Shown: positions 7,167 through 15,241 of the stretch, piece by piece | Position numbering within the stretch: position 1 is the first letter of the stretch | How the letters are laid out: each line of letters begins with the position of its first letter | DNA from: Cryomorphaceae bacterium | GTDB taxonomy: Bacteria > Bacteroidota > Bacteroidia > Flavobacteriales_D > Sanyastnellaceae | Reading direction: 5' to 3' | DNA: 64,000 nucleotides | Assembly (NCBI GenBank): GCA_016124575.1 | Contig: WGNM01000023.1 | Coordinates: 124,001-188,000 of the forward strand | Notes under the pieces: generated by a model | Seen by the model: only the letters and a program-made list of their open reading frames with translations | What the model was told of the DNA's origin: nothing | Databases searched by the model: none | Made by a program: the position numbers and the translations under genes

Positions 7167-8775
7167 ATTGTTTGACAATCTTAATAGGTTTGTCGTTGCC
7201 GCGGCGAACGAGATAAACACCATCCGGCAAAGCCGAAAGATCAATTTGAGTTGCTCCTTTGTTTGCATCAAGCACAATTCGACCTGTCAGATCCATCAAT
7301 TCAAAGGCTGTGGCTGCCGGTACTTTCAAATTCAAAATGCCTTCTGTTGGATTTGGAAAATATCCATCCTCAACGATGAACTCATAAACACCATCTACCA
7401 AATCAACATTGAAGGTGTAGGTTACACTGCAGCCTTGTTCTCCAAAAATGGTTAGGGTGTACTCTCCCGCATCCAATCCCGAGTTGACAAGCGTTTCGGC
7501 GCCGTTGCTCCATGCATAGGTGTACGCTTCAATGCTTTCAATGGTCAGCGCGATCATACCGTTGCTTTGTCCGGTTGATGGGGTAACAATCGGGGTGATT
7601 GTCGGATTGAAAAATGGTGCCCGCAGTGATTCAAAAAAGTTGAAACCTAAAAGCATTGCGAATGGCGCACACCCTGAGTGGTTGTAGTTGCCTAAATCAA
7701 TCGCCTCAACAGTTGTCGAACCCAAATCGGTATAGGCTTGCTCTGCCACCAAAGAGTTCTCGTAACTTACCTGGTCGTCTCCAATGCAATAAAGCAGTTG
7801 TGTTGGAACTTGTGGCGCCCAATCGAGTAAATCGTTGTCTTGTAGGGCCAGTCGAATTGGGTGATTCGGATCCAATTCATAAGCGGCAATGAAATCAGGC
7901 TGTAGCATTTCAGAAGGTATGTTTGGACATTGATTGTTGATATAACCCATGCTGTATGTCCCATTAAACCATGTTGGCAGGGTAGAAGCATACTCCGGTA
8001 AAAACACTTCTTCAAGGTTGTTATAAAGGTCACCATACGCTTCTTGATACCCGAGGATAACGTACGGCAAGTAGCCAGGAGTGGGGTAATATTGGTCGCT
8101 GGTAAGCACATCGGCTTGAACGCCGGATATACTGTACGGCCCACTCATTGGTGCCGACGCAGTAATTTGAAATTCTTCTGTGGCGTCCAGCTCTATCTTT
8201 CGCTGCAGTGCCATGGTAGCATGTCCGCCCTGTGAATACCCCCACAAGAAAAGCTGTCCGTTCAACTCATAATCCAATTCAGACTGAAGCGATACCGCAG
8301 CATTCAACAAGTCGAAACACGCCTGTGCCTCCGAGTCAGCATGCACATATGGGTGCAAACCTTCACCAATTCCTAACCCTATGTAGTCGGCCATAACAGA
8401 AATATATCCAGCACTCGCATACATTACGCCTAGCATACCTTCGTCCGACTGAAATGAGGGTGCATCAGTCTTTTTGGCAATCGTTCCATGCTGGTAGCTA
8501 GTAAGTGATAGTTGACAATTCACGCCGTGAGGAAGGCAAAGCGCTCCTGATACTTCAACATCACTGCCGTTCGGATGGGCAGTCATGTAGCTCACTCTAT
8601 AAAAATCCACAGGGAATTGAAGTGGTATTATCCCCGCAGGTAGGCCAAACGATGAAATAATACCTTGAATCTCTTGTGTAGAATATGTGTCGAGCAACTC
8701 GACGTTGGTGACCTGTCCGAAAAGATTGGAACAACAAACCCCAACGAAACCAATAAGTAATGTAATTTTCTTCAT
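7165..8775 (-). CDS. Secreted alpha/beta hydrolase (lipase/esterase-like) with T9SS sorting domain
   Basis: 536 residues. Signal peptide MKKITLLIGFVGVCCSNLFG. The catalytic part (about 20-385) has the alpha/beta-hydrolase core: YISVMADYIGLG, the nucleophile elbow LWGYSQGGHATMA with Ser181, an acid in IGDDQVSY (Asp333/334), and a histidine in NYNHSGCAP (His366). The layout resembles secretory lipase and prolyl-oligopeptidase-like esterases. Residues about 405-455 look like an Ig-like linker of the SprB-repeat kind (ALTIESIEAYTYAWSNGAE). The end, EDGYFPNPTEGILNLKV to KPIKIVKQ, is a type A T9SS sorting domain. Likely an extracellular lipolytic enzyme; substrate unknown. Confidence 0.85.
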   Translation of the reverse strand: MKKITLLIGFVGVCCSNLFGQVTNVELLDTYSTQEIQGIISSFGLPAGIIPLQFPVDFYRVSYMTAHPNGSDVEVSGALCLPHGVNCQLSLTSYQHGTIAKKTDAPSFQSDEGMLGVMYASAGYISVMADYIGLGIGEGLHPYVHADSEAQACFDLLNAAVSLQSELDYELNGQLFLWGYSQGGHATMALQRKIELDATEEFQITASAPMSGPYSISGVQADVLTSDQYYPTPGYLPYVILGYQEAYGDLYNNLEEVFLPEYASTLPTWFNGTYSMGYINNQCPNIPSEMLQPDFIAAYELDPNHPIRLALQDNDLLDWAPQVPTQLLYCIGDDQVSYENSLVAEQAYTDLGSTTVEAIDLGNYNHSGCAPFAMLLGFNFFESLRAPFFNPTITPIVTPSTGQSNGMIALTIESIEAYTYAWSNGAETLVNSGLDAGEYTLTIFGEQGCSVTYTFNVDLVDGVYEFIVEDGYFPNPTEGILNLKVPAATAFELMDLTGRIVLDANKGATQIDLSALPDGVYLVRRGNDKPIKIVKQ

Positions 8776-8865
8776 AACTGATAACTCTCAGAATTAAGGT
8801 CACAAGATACGTTTTCCTGAATGGAGTGCTTGCGAATGAGTAAATTGCGCTCAATTTTAAGAATT

Positions 8866-9684
8866 ATGCGGTTTTTAATGACTCTGGTGTTGGCTGCAAC
8901 AACGATTTTGACTTTCGCTCAAAGTGAACCTGTTGCGAATAGAATCTTCTTTTATTGGGGTTGGAACAGAGCCGTGTATCAGAAATCAGACATTCATTTC
9001 ACAGGAGACGGTTATGATTTTGTGTTGAATGATGTGGCAGCACGAGATCGTCAATCAGCTTTCAGACTTGACCCCTACTTTAAGCTTAATAGCATCACCA
9101 TACCGCAGACGAACATGCGTTTGGGCTTTATTTTAAACGATAAATATTCGATCTCAATTGGTGACGACCACATGAAATACGTGATGCGCCAATATCAAGA
9201 AGTGACAATTGATGGCTACATCAAAGGTTCCGAGTTGTTTTCAGGGCAATACGACAATCAGAACATCACCCTGATACCACAGTTTTTGACGTATGAGCAC
9301 ACCGACGGGTTGAATTATATCAATGCCGAATTGCGTCGTCACGACACGTGGTTTGCATTCTTCGAGGAAAAAGTCAAAATCGCCTCTGTATTTGGTGCTG
9401 GGGCGGGCATTATGTTGCCAAAGACCAACTCGAAACTGATGGAAAAAGAGCGGAACGATGAGTTTCATCTCGCTGGTTGGGGCACAGCGGCAATGGGCGG
9501 ATTAACCATAACTTTCTTCGATTACTTCTTTATTCAGAGTGAAGTAAAAGGTGGATTCATCAACATGCCAGACGTAAGAACCTCTCCAGACCCATCGGAT
9601 AGGGCGTCTCAACACTTCTTTTTTCTTCAAAACAACTACGTTTTTGGGGTCTCACTTCCACTTAGAAAGTCGGCTGAAAACTAA
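8866..9684 (+). CDS. Putative outer-membrane beta-barrel protein
   Basis: 272 residues from the ATG at 8866, chosen because MRFLMTLVLAATTILTFAQ makes a proper signal peptide; the open frame begins 45 nt earlier. The mature protein is rich in alternating aromatic/polar strands (IFFYWGWNRAVYQKSDIHFT, MRLGFILNDKYSISIGDDHM, AMGGLTITFFDYFFIQSEVKGGF) and ends in a strand-like segment NNYVFGVSLPL, as in outer-membrane barrels. I do not recognise a specific family or function. It stands alone on the plus strand, divergent from the secreted hydrolase. Confidence 0.75.
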   Translation: MRFLMTLVLAATTILTFAQSEPVANRIFFYWGWNRAVYQKSDIHFTGDGYDFVLNDVAARDRQSAFRLDPYFKLNSITIPQTNMRLGFILNDKYSISIGDDHMKYVMRQYQEVTIDGYIKGSELFSGQYDNQNITLIPQFLTYEHTDGLNYINAELRRHDTWFAFFEEKVKIASVFGAGAGIMLPKTNSKLMEKERNDEFHLAGWGTAAMGGLTITFFDYFFIQSEVKGGFINMPDVRTSPDPSDRASQHFFFLQNNYVFGVSLPLRKSAEN

Positions 9685-9802
9685 TTTTCTCTTTTTGTTG
9701 ATTGGTTGTTGAAATTTTCTAATTTCTAAGCGCAGTTTGAATCCCCTTTGCGGCGCATTCAAACGGCATGAAACCTTTTATTCTAACTAAATATTCTATT
9801 GT

Positions 9803-12007
9803 ATGAAGACACGTCTACTGTTCTTTGCATTACTTCTTGTGTCTATTTTTTCACAAGCTCAACGCAATTGTAGTTCCATGGATTACCTGGAAATGCAACT
9901 TCAAAATGACCCCAAACGCAATGCGAAACTGGAAGCCATTGAAAGGCATACAGAAGAAGTTGTTTCGTCTGGAATACGCGCAGTAAATGGGGTAATCAAT
10001 ATCCCTGTGGTTGTCCATGTTGTGTACAACACAGCCGCCGAAAACGTTAGCACAGCGCAAATCATGTCGCAAATAGATGTGTTGAATGCTGACTTTAGAA
10101 GGTTGAATTCTGATGCTGACAATGTATGGTCGCAAGCCGCAGATGCAGAAGTGTCTTTTTGCCTTGCAACGGTAGACCCTACTGGAGCCCCGACAACCGG
10201 TATAACACGGACATCGACGAGTACTACAGCATTCGGAACCAACGACCAAGTAAAGTTTAACTCTTCTGGTGGAAAAGACGCTTGGCCATCATCGCAGTAT
10301 ATGAACCTTTGGGTATGTGATATAAGTGGCGGCATTCTAGGTTATGCACAATTTCCTGGCGGTGCATCTTCAACCGATGGTGTTGTAATTGATTACCAAT
10401 ATTTCGGAACCACAGGCACAGCAACAGCACCTTTCAATTTGGGGAGAACTGCCACACATGAAGTGGGTCACTGGTTGAACCTGCGCCACATTTGGGGCGA
10501 TGGTGGATGTACTGTTGACGATTTCGTAACAGATACCCCGACGTCTGATGCTGCGAATTATGGTTGTCCGCTCGGACACGTTTCATGCAGCACCACCGAC
10601 ATGGTTCAGAATTACATGGATTACACAGATGATGCATGTATGAACCTATTTAGTGCCGGACAAAAAACAAGAATGCGTGCATTGTTTGAACCAGGGGGTG
10701 CGCGAGCTGCATTGCTAAACTCAACGGCCTGCGGCGGTGGCGGTCCAGCACCAACTTGCAATGACGGTATTCAAAACGGCACTGAAACAGGAATCGACTG
10801 CGGTGGCTCTTGTCCGGCTTGTGGTTGCTCCGACAATGCTCTATCACTTTCAATTACTTTCGATAACTATCCAGAAGAAACGAGCTGGACGTTGAGAAAT
10901 GCATCGAATGCTACTGTGGCCAGCGGCGGAACTTATGGCAGTCAAGCAGATGGTTCTACCCTGGTGATTCCTCTTTGCATTGCCGACGGATGCTATACTT
11001 TCACAATAACCGATGCTTACGGAGATGGGATTTGTTGCTCTTACGGAAACGGAAGTTATACCCTAACAGGCCCGAGTGGTACATTGGCAAGCGGGGGCAC
11101 ATTTACAACAAGTCAAAGCACGAATTTCTGCTTAGGCGGACCTCCAGCACCAACATGTACAGACGGAATTCAAAATGGAGATGAAACAGGTGTTGATTGC
11201 GGCGGCTCGAGCTGCGCACCTTGCAATACTGGTGGATGCTCGTATGTAACCATCAACTCGAACTCATTTGATTCCAACTGGGGTATATGGACTGATGGGG
11301 GAACAGATTGTGCACGTGTAAACAGTGCGGCCAATGCTTACAGCGGAAGCTACTCTATTCGTTTGCGCGACAATACTTCCACCTCTGTTATGACAACCAC
11401 AAGTCAAAACCTCTCGAACTACGACGAAATCACCGTTAGCTTTAAATTTAAAACCATAAGTTTCGAGACGGGCGAAGATTTTTGGGTACAGCTTTCAACC
11501 AATGGGGGCTCTAGTTATGTAACGAAGGCAACATATGCTGCGGGGACAAGTTTTAATAACGGGACATACTACCAAGTTGACTTGGTAATACCTGGTCCTT
11601 TCACCACAAATACACGTGTTCGTTTGAGAGCTGATGCTTCTGCAGATGATGATCAATTGCACGTGGATGACATGGTTATCACCGGATGCTTGAATAGTGC
11701 AAGAACAGCTGAACCTGAATTTCAACCAATGCTTACCAGCTCACCAGAGCCAGTTTCAGGTTTGAACTTGTACCCGAACCCGACAGACAACCTTTTAAAC
11801 GTGAATTATGTTCTTGCTGAAAGCGGACAAGTCGATATGGTTGTTACAGACATTCAAGGTCGTTTGATTGATCGTCGGACAATGATTCAGGCTGAAGGTC
11901 AACAGAACATTGGTTACGATGTCAGCACACTCGAGCCTGGCACATACCTCATCACTCTTGTTACTGATAAAGGCAAAACGTCGAGACGTTTCGTAGTCTT
12001 CAGATAA
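9803..12007 (+). CDS. Secreted M43 (pappalysin-type) zinc metalloprotease with T9SS sorting domain
   Basis: 734 residues. Signal peptide [20 protein letters not shown], then a propeptide, then a metzincin catalytic domain with [11 protein letters not shown] at residues 219-229 (zinc ligands His219, His223, His229; Glu220 catalytic) and a Met-turn region [17 protein letters not shown]. This is the M43/cytophagalysin layout. Two copies of a Cys-rich linker ([18 protein letters not shown] and [18 protein letters not shown]) frame a jelly-roll-like module with [17 protein letters not shown]; a second sandwich domain follows (residues about 480-630). The end, [16 protein letters not shown] to RRFVVFR, is a type A T9SS domain. 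Probable extracellular protein degradation. Confidence 0.92.
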   Translation: MKTRLLFFALLLVSIFSQAQRNCSSMDYLEMQLQNDPKRNAKLEAIERHTEEVVSSGIRAVNGVINIPVVVHVVYNTAAENVSTAQIMSQIDVLNADFRRLNSDADNVWSQAADAEVSFCLATVDPTGAPTTGITRTSTSTTAFGTNDQVKFNSSGGKDAWPSSQYMNLWVCDISGGILGYAQFPGGASSTDGVVIDYQYFGTTGTATAPFNLGRTATHEVGHWLNLRHIWGDGGCTVDDFVTDTPTSDAANYGCPLGHVSCSTTDMVQNYMDYTDDACMNLFSAGQKTRMRALFEPGGARAALLNSTACGGGGPAPTCNDGIQNGTETGIDCGGSCPACGCSDNALSLSITFDNYPEETSWTLRNASNATVASGGTYGSQADGSTLVIPLCIADGCYTFTITDAYGDGICCSYGNGSYTLTGPSGTLASGGTFTTSQSTNFCLGGPPAPTCTDGIQNGDETGVDCGGSSCAPCNTGGCSYVTINSNSFDSNWGIWTDGGTDCARVNSAANAYSGSYSIRLRDNTSTSVMTTTSQNLSNYDEITVSFKFKTISFETGEDFWVQLSTNGGSSYVTKATYAAGTSFNNGTYYQVDLVIPGPFTTNTRVRLRADASADDDQLHVDDMVITGCLNSARTAEPEFQPMLTSSPEPVSGLNLYPNPTDNLLNVNYVLAESGQVDMVVTDIQGRLIDRRTMIQAEGQQNIGYDVSTLEPGTYLITLVTDKGKTSRRFVVFR

Positions 12008-12022
12008 TCTATAATCGAAATG

Positions 12023-12058
12023 AAAAAGCCGAATCCAGCATTGGATTCGGCTTTTTTT
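12023..12058. terminator. Bidirectional intrinsic terminator
   Basis: Perfect 15-bp stem: AAAAAGCCGAATCCA (12023-12037) with TGGATTCGGCTTTTT (12042-12056), loop GCAT, T runs on both sides. It serves the metalloprotease gene and the convergent gene at 12079-13203. Confidence 0.93.
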
Positions 12059-12078
12059 ATTCTTCTATTATTTTGTTC

Positions 12079-13203
12079 TTAGTTCGCATACATGTAACGA
12101 TCTCGTGCATTGAAACCCATTGAAACCCCGAATCGAAGTCCTTTGTTATTGGGTATCACATATGCGTTAACAGGTATATTCAGTTTACCCGACTTGAACG
12201 TTTTACCTGCTGCAAAAACAAATCCAGGTTGAATTTTCACATCGCCTCGACTATCCACTCGCTTAATCTCTGTAACACCTGCAGGCAAAGAATCCAAACC
12301 TGCACTCAATGTCCAATGTTCTGTTTCGAGGTCATAATACCCATTGCTCATGGTTACCAGAGAGAATGTCGGTCCAAAAGCGAACTCCCACCCATTCTTA
12401 TTGTTCCTCAATCCATTCATAATCGTTATACTTGGTATAACAAAACCCTGATCCAAGCCCGTAATCATTGGAATAAACTCGAACAACGCCTGAAAGTTTC
12501 CTTCGTTCAAATACTGCTTCTCGAATTGGTAGCCGAACTGAAACATCACAGGATGCGCTTCAAAACCCCCATCGGCTTTGCTTTCGGCCAATCTATCGGC
12601 AAGTTCTCCTTGAAAAACCGTCAACCCCATGCGCGGACCATCAGAACGCAAGCGCAGTTGATACGGATTGTTAACTGAACCCTCAAAATCGTTTCTCACA
12701 CTTAACTTCTTTTTCAACTCCTCATCAACTGGCAGTTCGAACATTTCCTGAATCGTAATGCCAATCATGCTTTTTATTTCGGCGTTTAATTTCAAAAATT
12801 CTACCGTGTGGTTCTTTTCAATACTCCCGCTTGCAACATCCAAAATGCGGAAATTCACTATTATGTTTTCTCCAACAGTGAGCACGCTTCCAGTAAGAAT
12901 CTTATCGACTTTTAGCGATTTTCCAATCTCCCTCAAACATATTTTAGAGAAACAACCATTGATTTCTATTTGGTCGCGCTTGGCTAAAAAATCCATGTCG
13001 TAACGATCTAAAAGTTCTATCCCATCAATTTTCGACAGCTCGATCATAACAAAGTCTTCGATAGAATAGTTTGCACCGTTTGCAAATGTGTCGTTTACAT
13101 CTATATCTGTAACCGCTAATAATGGACGTGAAGATTGAGCGTTCAAACCAAAAGAAAACATTGCTAAGGCAAACACAGCGAGTAATAGAATTGAATTTTT
13201 CAT
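12079..13203 (-). CDS. Secreted protein with CsgG/TolB-N-like domain, probably envelope
   Basis: 374 residues. Signal peptide MKNSILLLAVFALAMFSFGLNAQ. Residues about 25-150 (PLLAVTDIDVND, YSIEDFVMIELSKIDGIELLDRYDM, GKSLKVDKILTGSVLTVGENIIVNFRILDVASG) follow the pattern of CsgG/TolB-N-like periplasmic domains: a conserved lead strand, a helix, a variable loop, then 'D-ILTGSV'. The C-terminal half (about 185-374) is strand-rich with glycine and aromatic residues and may form an outer-membrane barrel. No operon partner; its specific role is unknown. Confidence 0.75.
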   Translation of the reverse strand: MKNSILLLAVFALAMFSFGLNAQSSRPLLAVTDIDVNDTFANGANYSIEDFVMIELSKIDGIELLDRYDMDFLAKRDQIEINGCFSKICLREIGKSLKVDKILTGSVLTVGENIIVNFRILDVASGSIEKNHTVEFLKLNAEIKSMIGITIQEMFELPVDEELKKKLSVRNDFEGSVNNPYQLRLRSDGPRMGLTVFQGELADRLAESKADGGFEAHPVMFQFGYQFEKQYLNEGNFQALFEFIPMITGLDQGFVIPSITIMNGLRNNKNGWEFAFGPTFSLVTMSNGYYDLETEHWTLSAGLDSLPAGVTEIKRVDSRGDVKIQPGFVFAAGKTFKSGKLNIPVNAYVIPNNKGLRFGVSMGFNARDRYMYAN

Positions 13204-13273
13204 TTTCGTGATTTTTGTTGGACAAATATCCTAATCTTAAACACTTCGTTTTTACGGATTTCACAACCAAATA

Positions 13274-13370
13274 GAAACTGTTGTTTCAAATATCGCAACT
13301 CTCACAACGCATTGTGTAATATGAATTATATATTTGCGTTCTATGCAACTCAACACAACATTTTTGTGTT
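13274..13370. promoter_or_regulatory. Promoter and inverted repeats upstream of the HTH gene
   Basis: The AT-rich 201-nt gap 13204-13404 contains a -7-like TATATTTG (13329-13336, plus strand) flanked by two similar inverted repeats, CACAA-N4-TTGTG (13303-13316) and AACACAA-N5-TTGTGTT (13352-13370). A third inverted repeat GAAAC-N4-GTTTC lies at 13274-13287. Because the downstream gene has an HTH-like N-terminus, these are candidate autoregulatory operators. Confidence 0.4.
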
Positions 13371-13404
13371 TTTTGCAATTTATACAAACAACTAATTGTC
13401 TGTT

Positions 13405-14448
13405 ATGCAAATAAAAAATCGTTTGAATCATCAGGAGAGTTTCATCGCATTATTGAAGAAGCAGGTTCCGGGACAAATCAATCTTGCCAAAGACATATCA
13501 GAATTGTTAGAAATAAGTACTGATGGCGCATACAGACGTTTGAGATGCGAGACCGCATTTTCTCTCGATGAAACAGTAAAGATTTGTGTGCATTACAGCA
13601 TTCCCCTTGAGGCACTGAACAATGAGGTACAAGACGTAGTAACCTTTCAATATACGCGCTTAGAACAAAACACAGAGCATTTCAAAATGTATTTCGATCA
13701 GTTGATTGGTCAACTGGCGAAGATTAAGCGGCACGAAGCATCACATATATATTACGCAGCTGAAGACATTCCCATGTTTTACCATTTCGGATTCCAGCAA
13801 CTTGGGCTCTTCAAAATGTTCTATTGGATGAAGTCGATCATGAACATACCTGAATACGACGCCACCCATTTTTCGAGTGAGTTTTCGGAAGGATTGAGCG
13901 AAACTTTCCCCGCGTTGTATGATGGATATGCAACAGTGTCGTCAACAGAAATATGGACCAACGAAACAATCGAGAGCACATTACAACAAGTTAAATTTTA
14001 TTGGGAAGCGGGGTTCTTTCAATCAACTGAAAGCGCTGTTTCTGTGCTTAACGACGTTTCATCTTTGCTTCAACGTGTTTCACGTCAGGCAGAAATAGGC
14101 CAAAAAATACTTTTTAATGGCGCCTCCAGCGGCATTCCGTTCAACCTTTACTTGTGTGATCTGATGATTGGCAGTAACTCAATATATGTCACATCCGAGA
14201 GCCTACGTACTACCTTTATAGGTTACAACACTTTCAATACGATCCGTACAAGAAATGAGGTTTTTAATACCCAACATGCAGAATGGCTCGACAATCTCCG
14301 TTCGAAATCAATTCAAGTAAGTGGTATGGCAGAGAAAATCAGAAATCAATTTTTCAAGGCTCAAATGCGGAAAGTAGATATGTTAATAGAGCAAATTGAA
14401 AACGAACAAAAAAAAGCCAGCACTTCTGGTGCTGGCTACAATTCGTAA
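13405..14448 (+). CDS. Putative helix-turn-helix transcriptional regulator, Bacteroidota-specific
   Basis: 347 residues from the ATG at 13405 (a TTG nine bases upstream is less likely). The N-terminus (about 5-75) has a Cro/BetR-like HTH: FIALLKKQVPGQINLAKDIS, then LLEISTDGAYRRLRCETAFS and LDETVKICVHYSIPLEAL, matching proteins in Flavobacteriia annotated as HTH regulators. The rest is mostly alpha-helical with no recognised ligand domain. There is no signal peptide or membrane segment. Candidate operators lie just upstream. The last codons contain an inverted repeat that acts as a terminator for the opposite-strand gene. Confidence 0.7.
   Translation: MQIKNRLNHQESFIALLKKQVPGQINLAKDISELLEISTDGAYRRLRCETAFSLDETVKICVHYSIPLEALNNEVQDVVTFQYTRLEQNTEHFKMYFDQLIGQLAKIKRHEASHIYYAAEDIPMFYHFGFQQLGLFKMFYWMKSIMNIPEYDATHFSSEFSEGLSETFPALYDGYATVSSTEIWTNETIESTLQQVKFYWEAGFFQSTESAVSVLNDVSSLLQRVSRQAEIGQKILFNGASSGIPFNLYLCDLMIGSNSIYVTSESLRTTFIGYNTFNTIRTRNEVFNTQHAEWLDNLRSKSIQVSGMAEKIRNQFFKAQMRKVDMLIEQIENEQKKASTSGAGYNS
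14408..14437 (-). terminator. Intrinsic terminator lying inside the convergent gene's coding end
   Basis: On the minus strand AGCCAGCAC-CAGAA-GTGCTGGCT (9-bp stem, 14415-14437) is followed by a T run (complement of A run 14408-14415). It would end the transcript of the gene at 14455-14934, yet it sits wholly in the last 15 codons of the plus-strand HTH gene. Confidence 0.75.
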
Positions 14449-14454
14449 TAATCT

Positions 14455-14934
14455 TTACTGTTTCAAGCGCTTGAAATAGAAACGCGTGATGTAAATTCCT
14501 TCGCCATCTTCCTTTCCTGCCTCTGATTCTACACCTGCTGTGATGGTTACAAGTTCCCAACCAGCATCGAACATGCTATTCACTTTGCTATTTACAACAG
14601 CATCATTCGCTGCAATATTCTGAAACCGAATTCCACCAAGATTATAAAAATTCAATATTTTGGTTTCTTCAAAATTCTTTACGCGTATTTCGCCGCGGTC
14701 AGATTTGTTCCTGTCATTGTCTTCCTCTGAGCGAACAGAGGTGAATTCCTTGTAATCACGCGTTTCGGTCGCCTGAATGATTCGAGAGCGCCCCAATCCA
14801 TTCGGAATGATCGACTCAACTACAGTAAAAGAGGTGAATTCATATCCCTGCTGGGCAGTAGAGACATTTGCGAGTCCTAACCCAATTATCAATGCAAAAA
14901 AGGACAAAATTCGATTTAGAGAGAAATTCTTCAT
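14455..14934 (-). CDS. Secreted protein of unknown function
   Basis: 159 residues from the ATG at 14934 (MKNFSLNRILSFF...), chosen because it gives a signal peptide ending near VSTAQQG; the open frame extends 36 nt further upstream. The mature part (FTSFTVVESIIPNGLGRSRI, then KVNSMFDAGWELVTITAG and YITRFYFKRLK) resembles short proteins with the 'aGWElv' motif often seen in DUF4177-like domains, but I cannot name it with confidence. It lacks a T9SS domain, so probably periplasmic. Its terminator lies within the convergent gene. Confidence 0.7.
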   Translation of the reverse strand: MKNFSLNRILSFFALIIGLGLANVSTAQQGYEFTSFTVVESIIPNGLGRSRIIQATETRDYKEFTSVRSEEDNDRNKSDRGEIRVKNFEETKILNFYNLGGIRFQNIAANDAVVNSKVNSMFDAGWELVTITAGVESEAGKEDGEGIYITRFYFKRLKQ

Positions 14935-14996
14935 TTTTCTTTGTTTTAAAATTCTTTTGCGTCTGGACAAAAACTGTGCCTTTAAGTAATTATCAG

Positions 14997-15068
14997 TAGC
15001 TCCGCCGGGACTCGAACCCGAATCAAAAGTTTAGGAAACTTCTATTCTATCCCTTGAACTACAGAGCC
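14997..15068 (-). tRNA. tRNA-Arg (CCT)
   Basis: 72-nt cloverleaf on the minus strand: acceptor GGCTCTG with CGGAGCT (G1-U72 and U6-G67 wobbles), anticodon stem GAAGT/ACTTT with loop TTCCTAA giving anticodon CCT, T-arm with TTCGAGT loop, discriminator A, no encoded CCA. It reads AGG arginine codons. A tRNA with CAT anticodon lies 53 nt upstream on the same strand. Confidence 0.9.
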
Positions 15069-15121
15069 ATATCTTCTTGATGAAGATAAAAAAGGCCTGA
15101 AACGAATCTCAGGCCAAATAG

Positions 15122-15195
15122 TGCGCCCACTAGGGCTTGAACCTAGGACCCTCTGATTATGAGTCAGATGCTCTAACCAACTGAGCTATGGGCGC
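15122..15195 (-). tRNA. tRNA with CAT anticodon (elongator Met, or Ile2)
   Basis: 74-nt cloverleaf on the minus strand: acceptor GCGCCCA/TGGGCGC, D-stem GCTC/GAGC, anticodon stem TCTGA/TCAGA with loop CTCATAA, T-arm CTAGG TTCAAGC CCTAG, discriminator A, no encoded CCA. It lacks initiator features (three G-C pairs in the anticodon stem, C1-A72 mismatch). Elongator Met and lysidine-modified Ile2 cannot be told apart by eye here. Confidence 0.88.
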
Positions 15196-15241
15196 TGTTC
15201 TAAATTTGAACGGCGCAAAAGTAATGAATTCCTTAAGTTAT

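Noticed and set aside
14997-15195. Integrated element at the two tRNA genes
   Set aside because: No integrase, direct-repeat att copy or abrupt composition change was seen beside them; only the Dna2-like gene hints at it.
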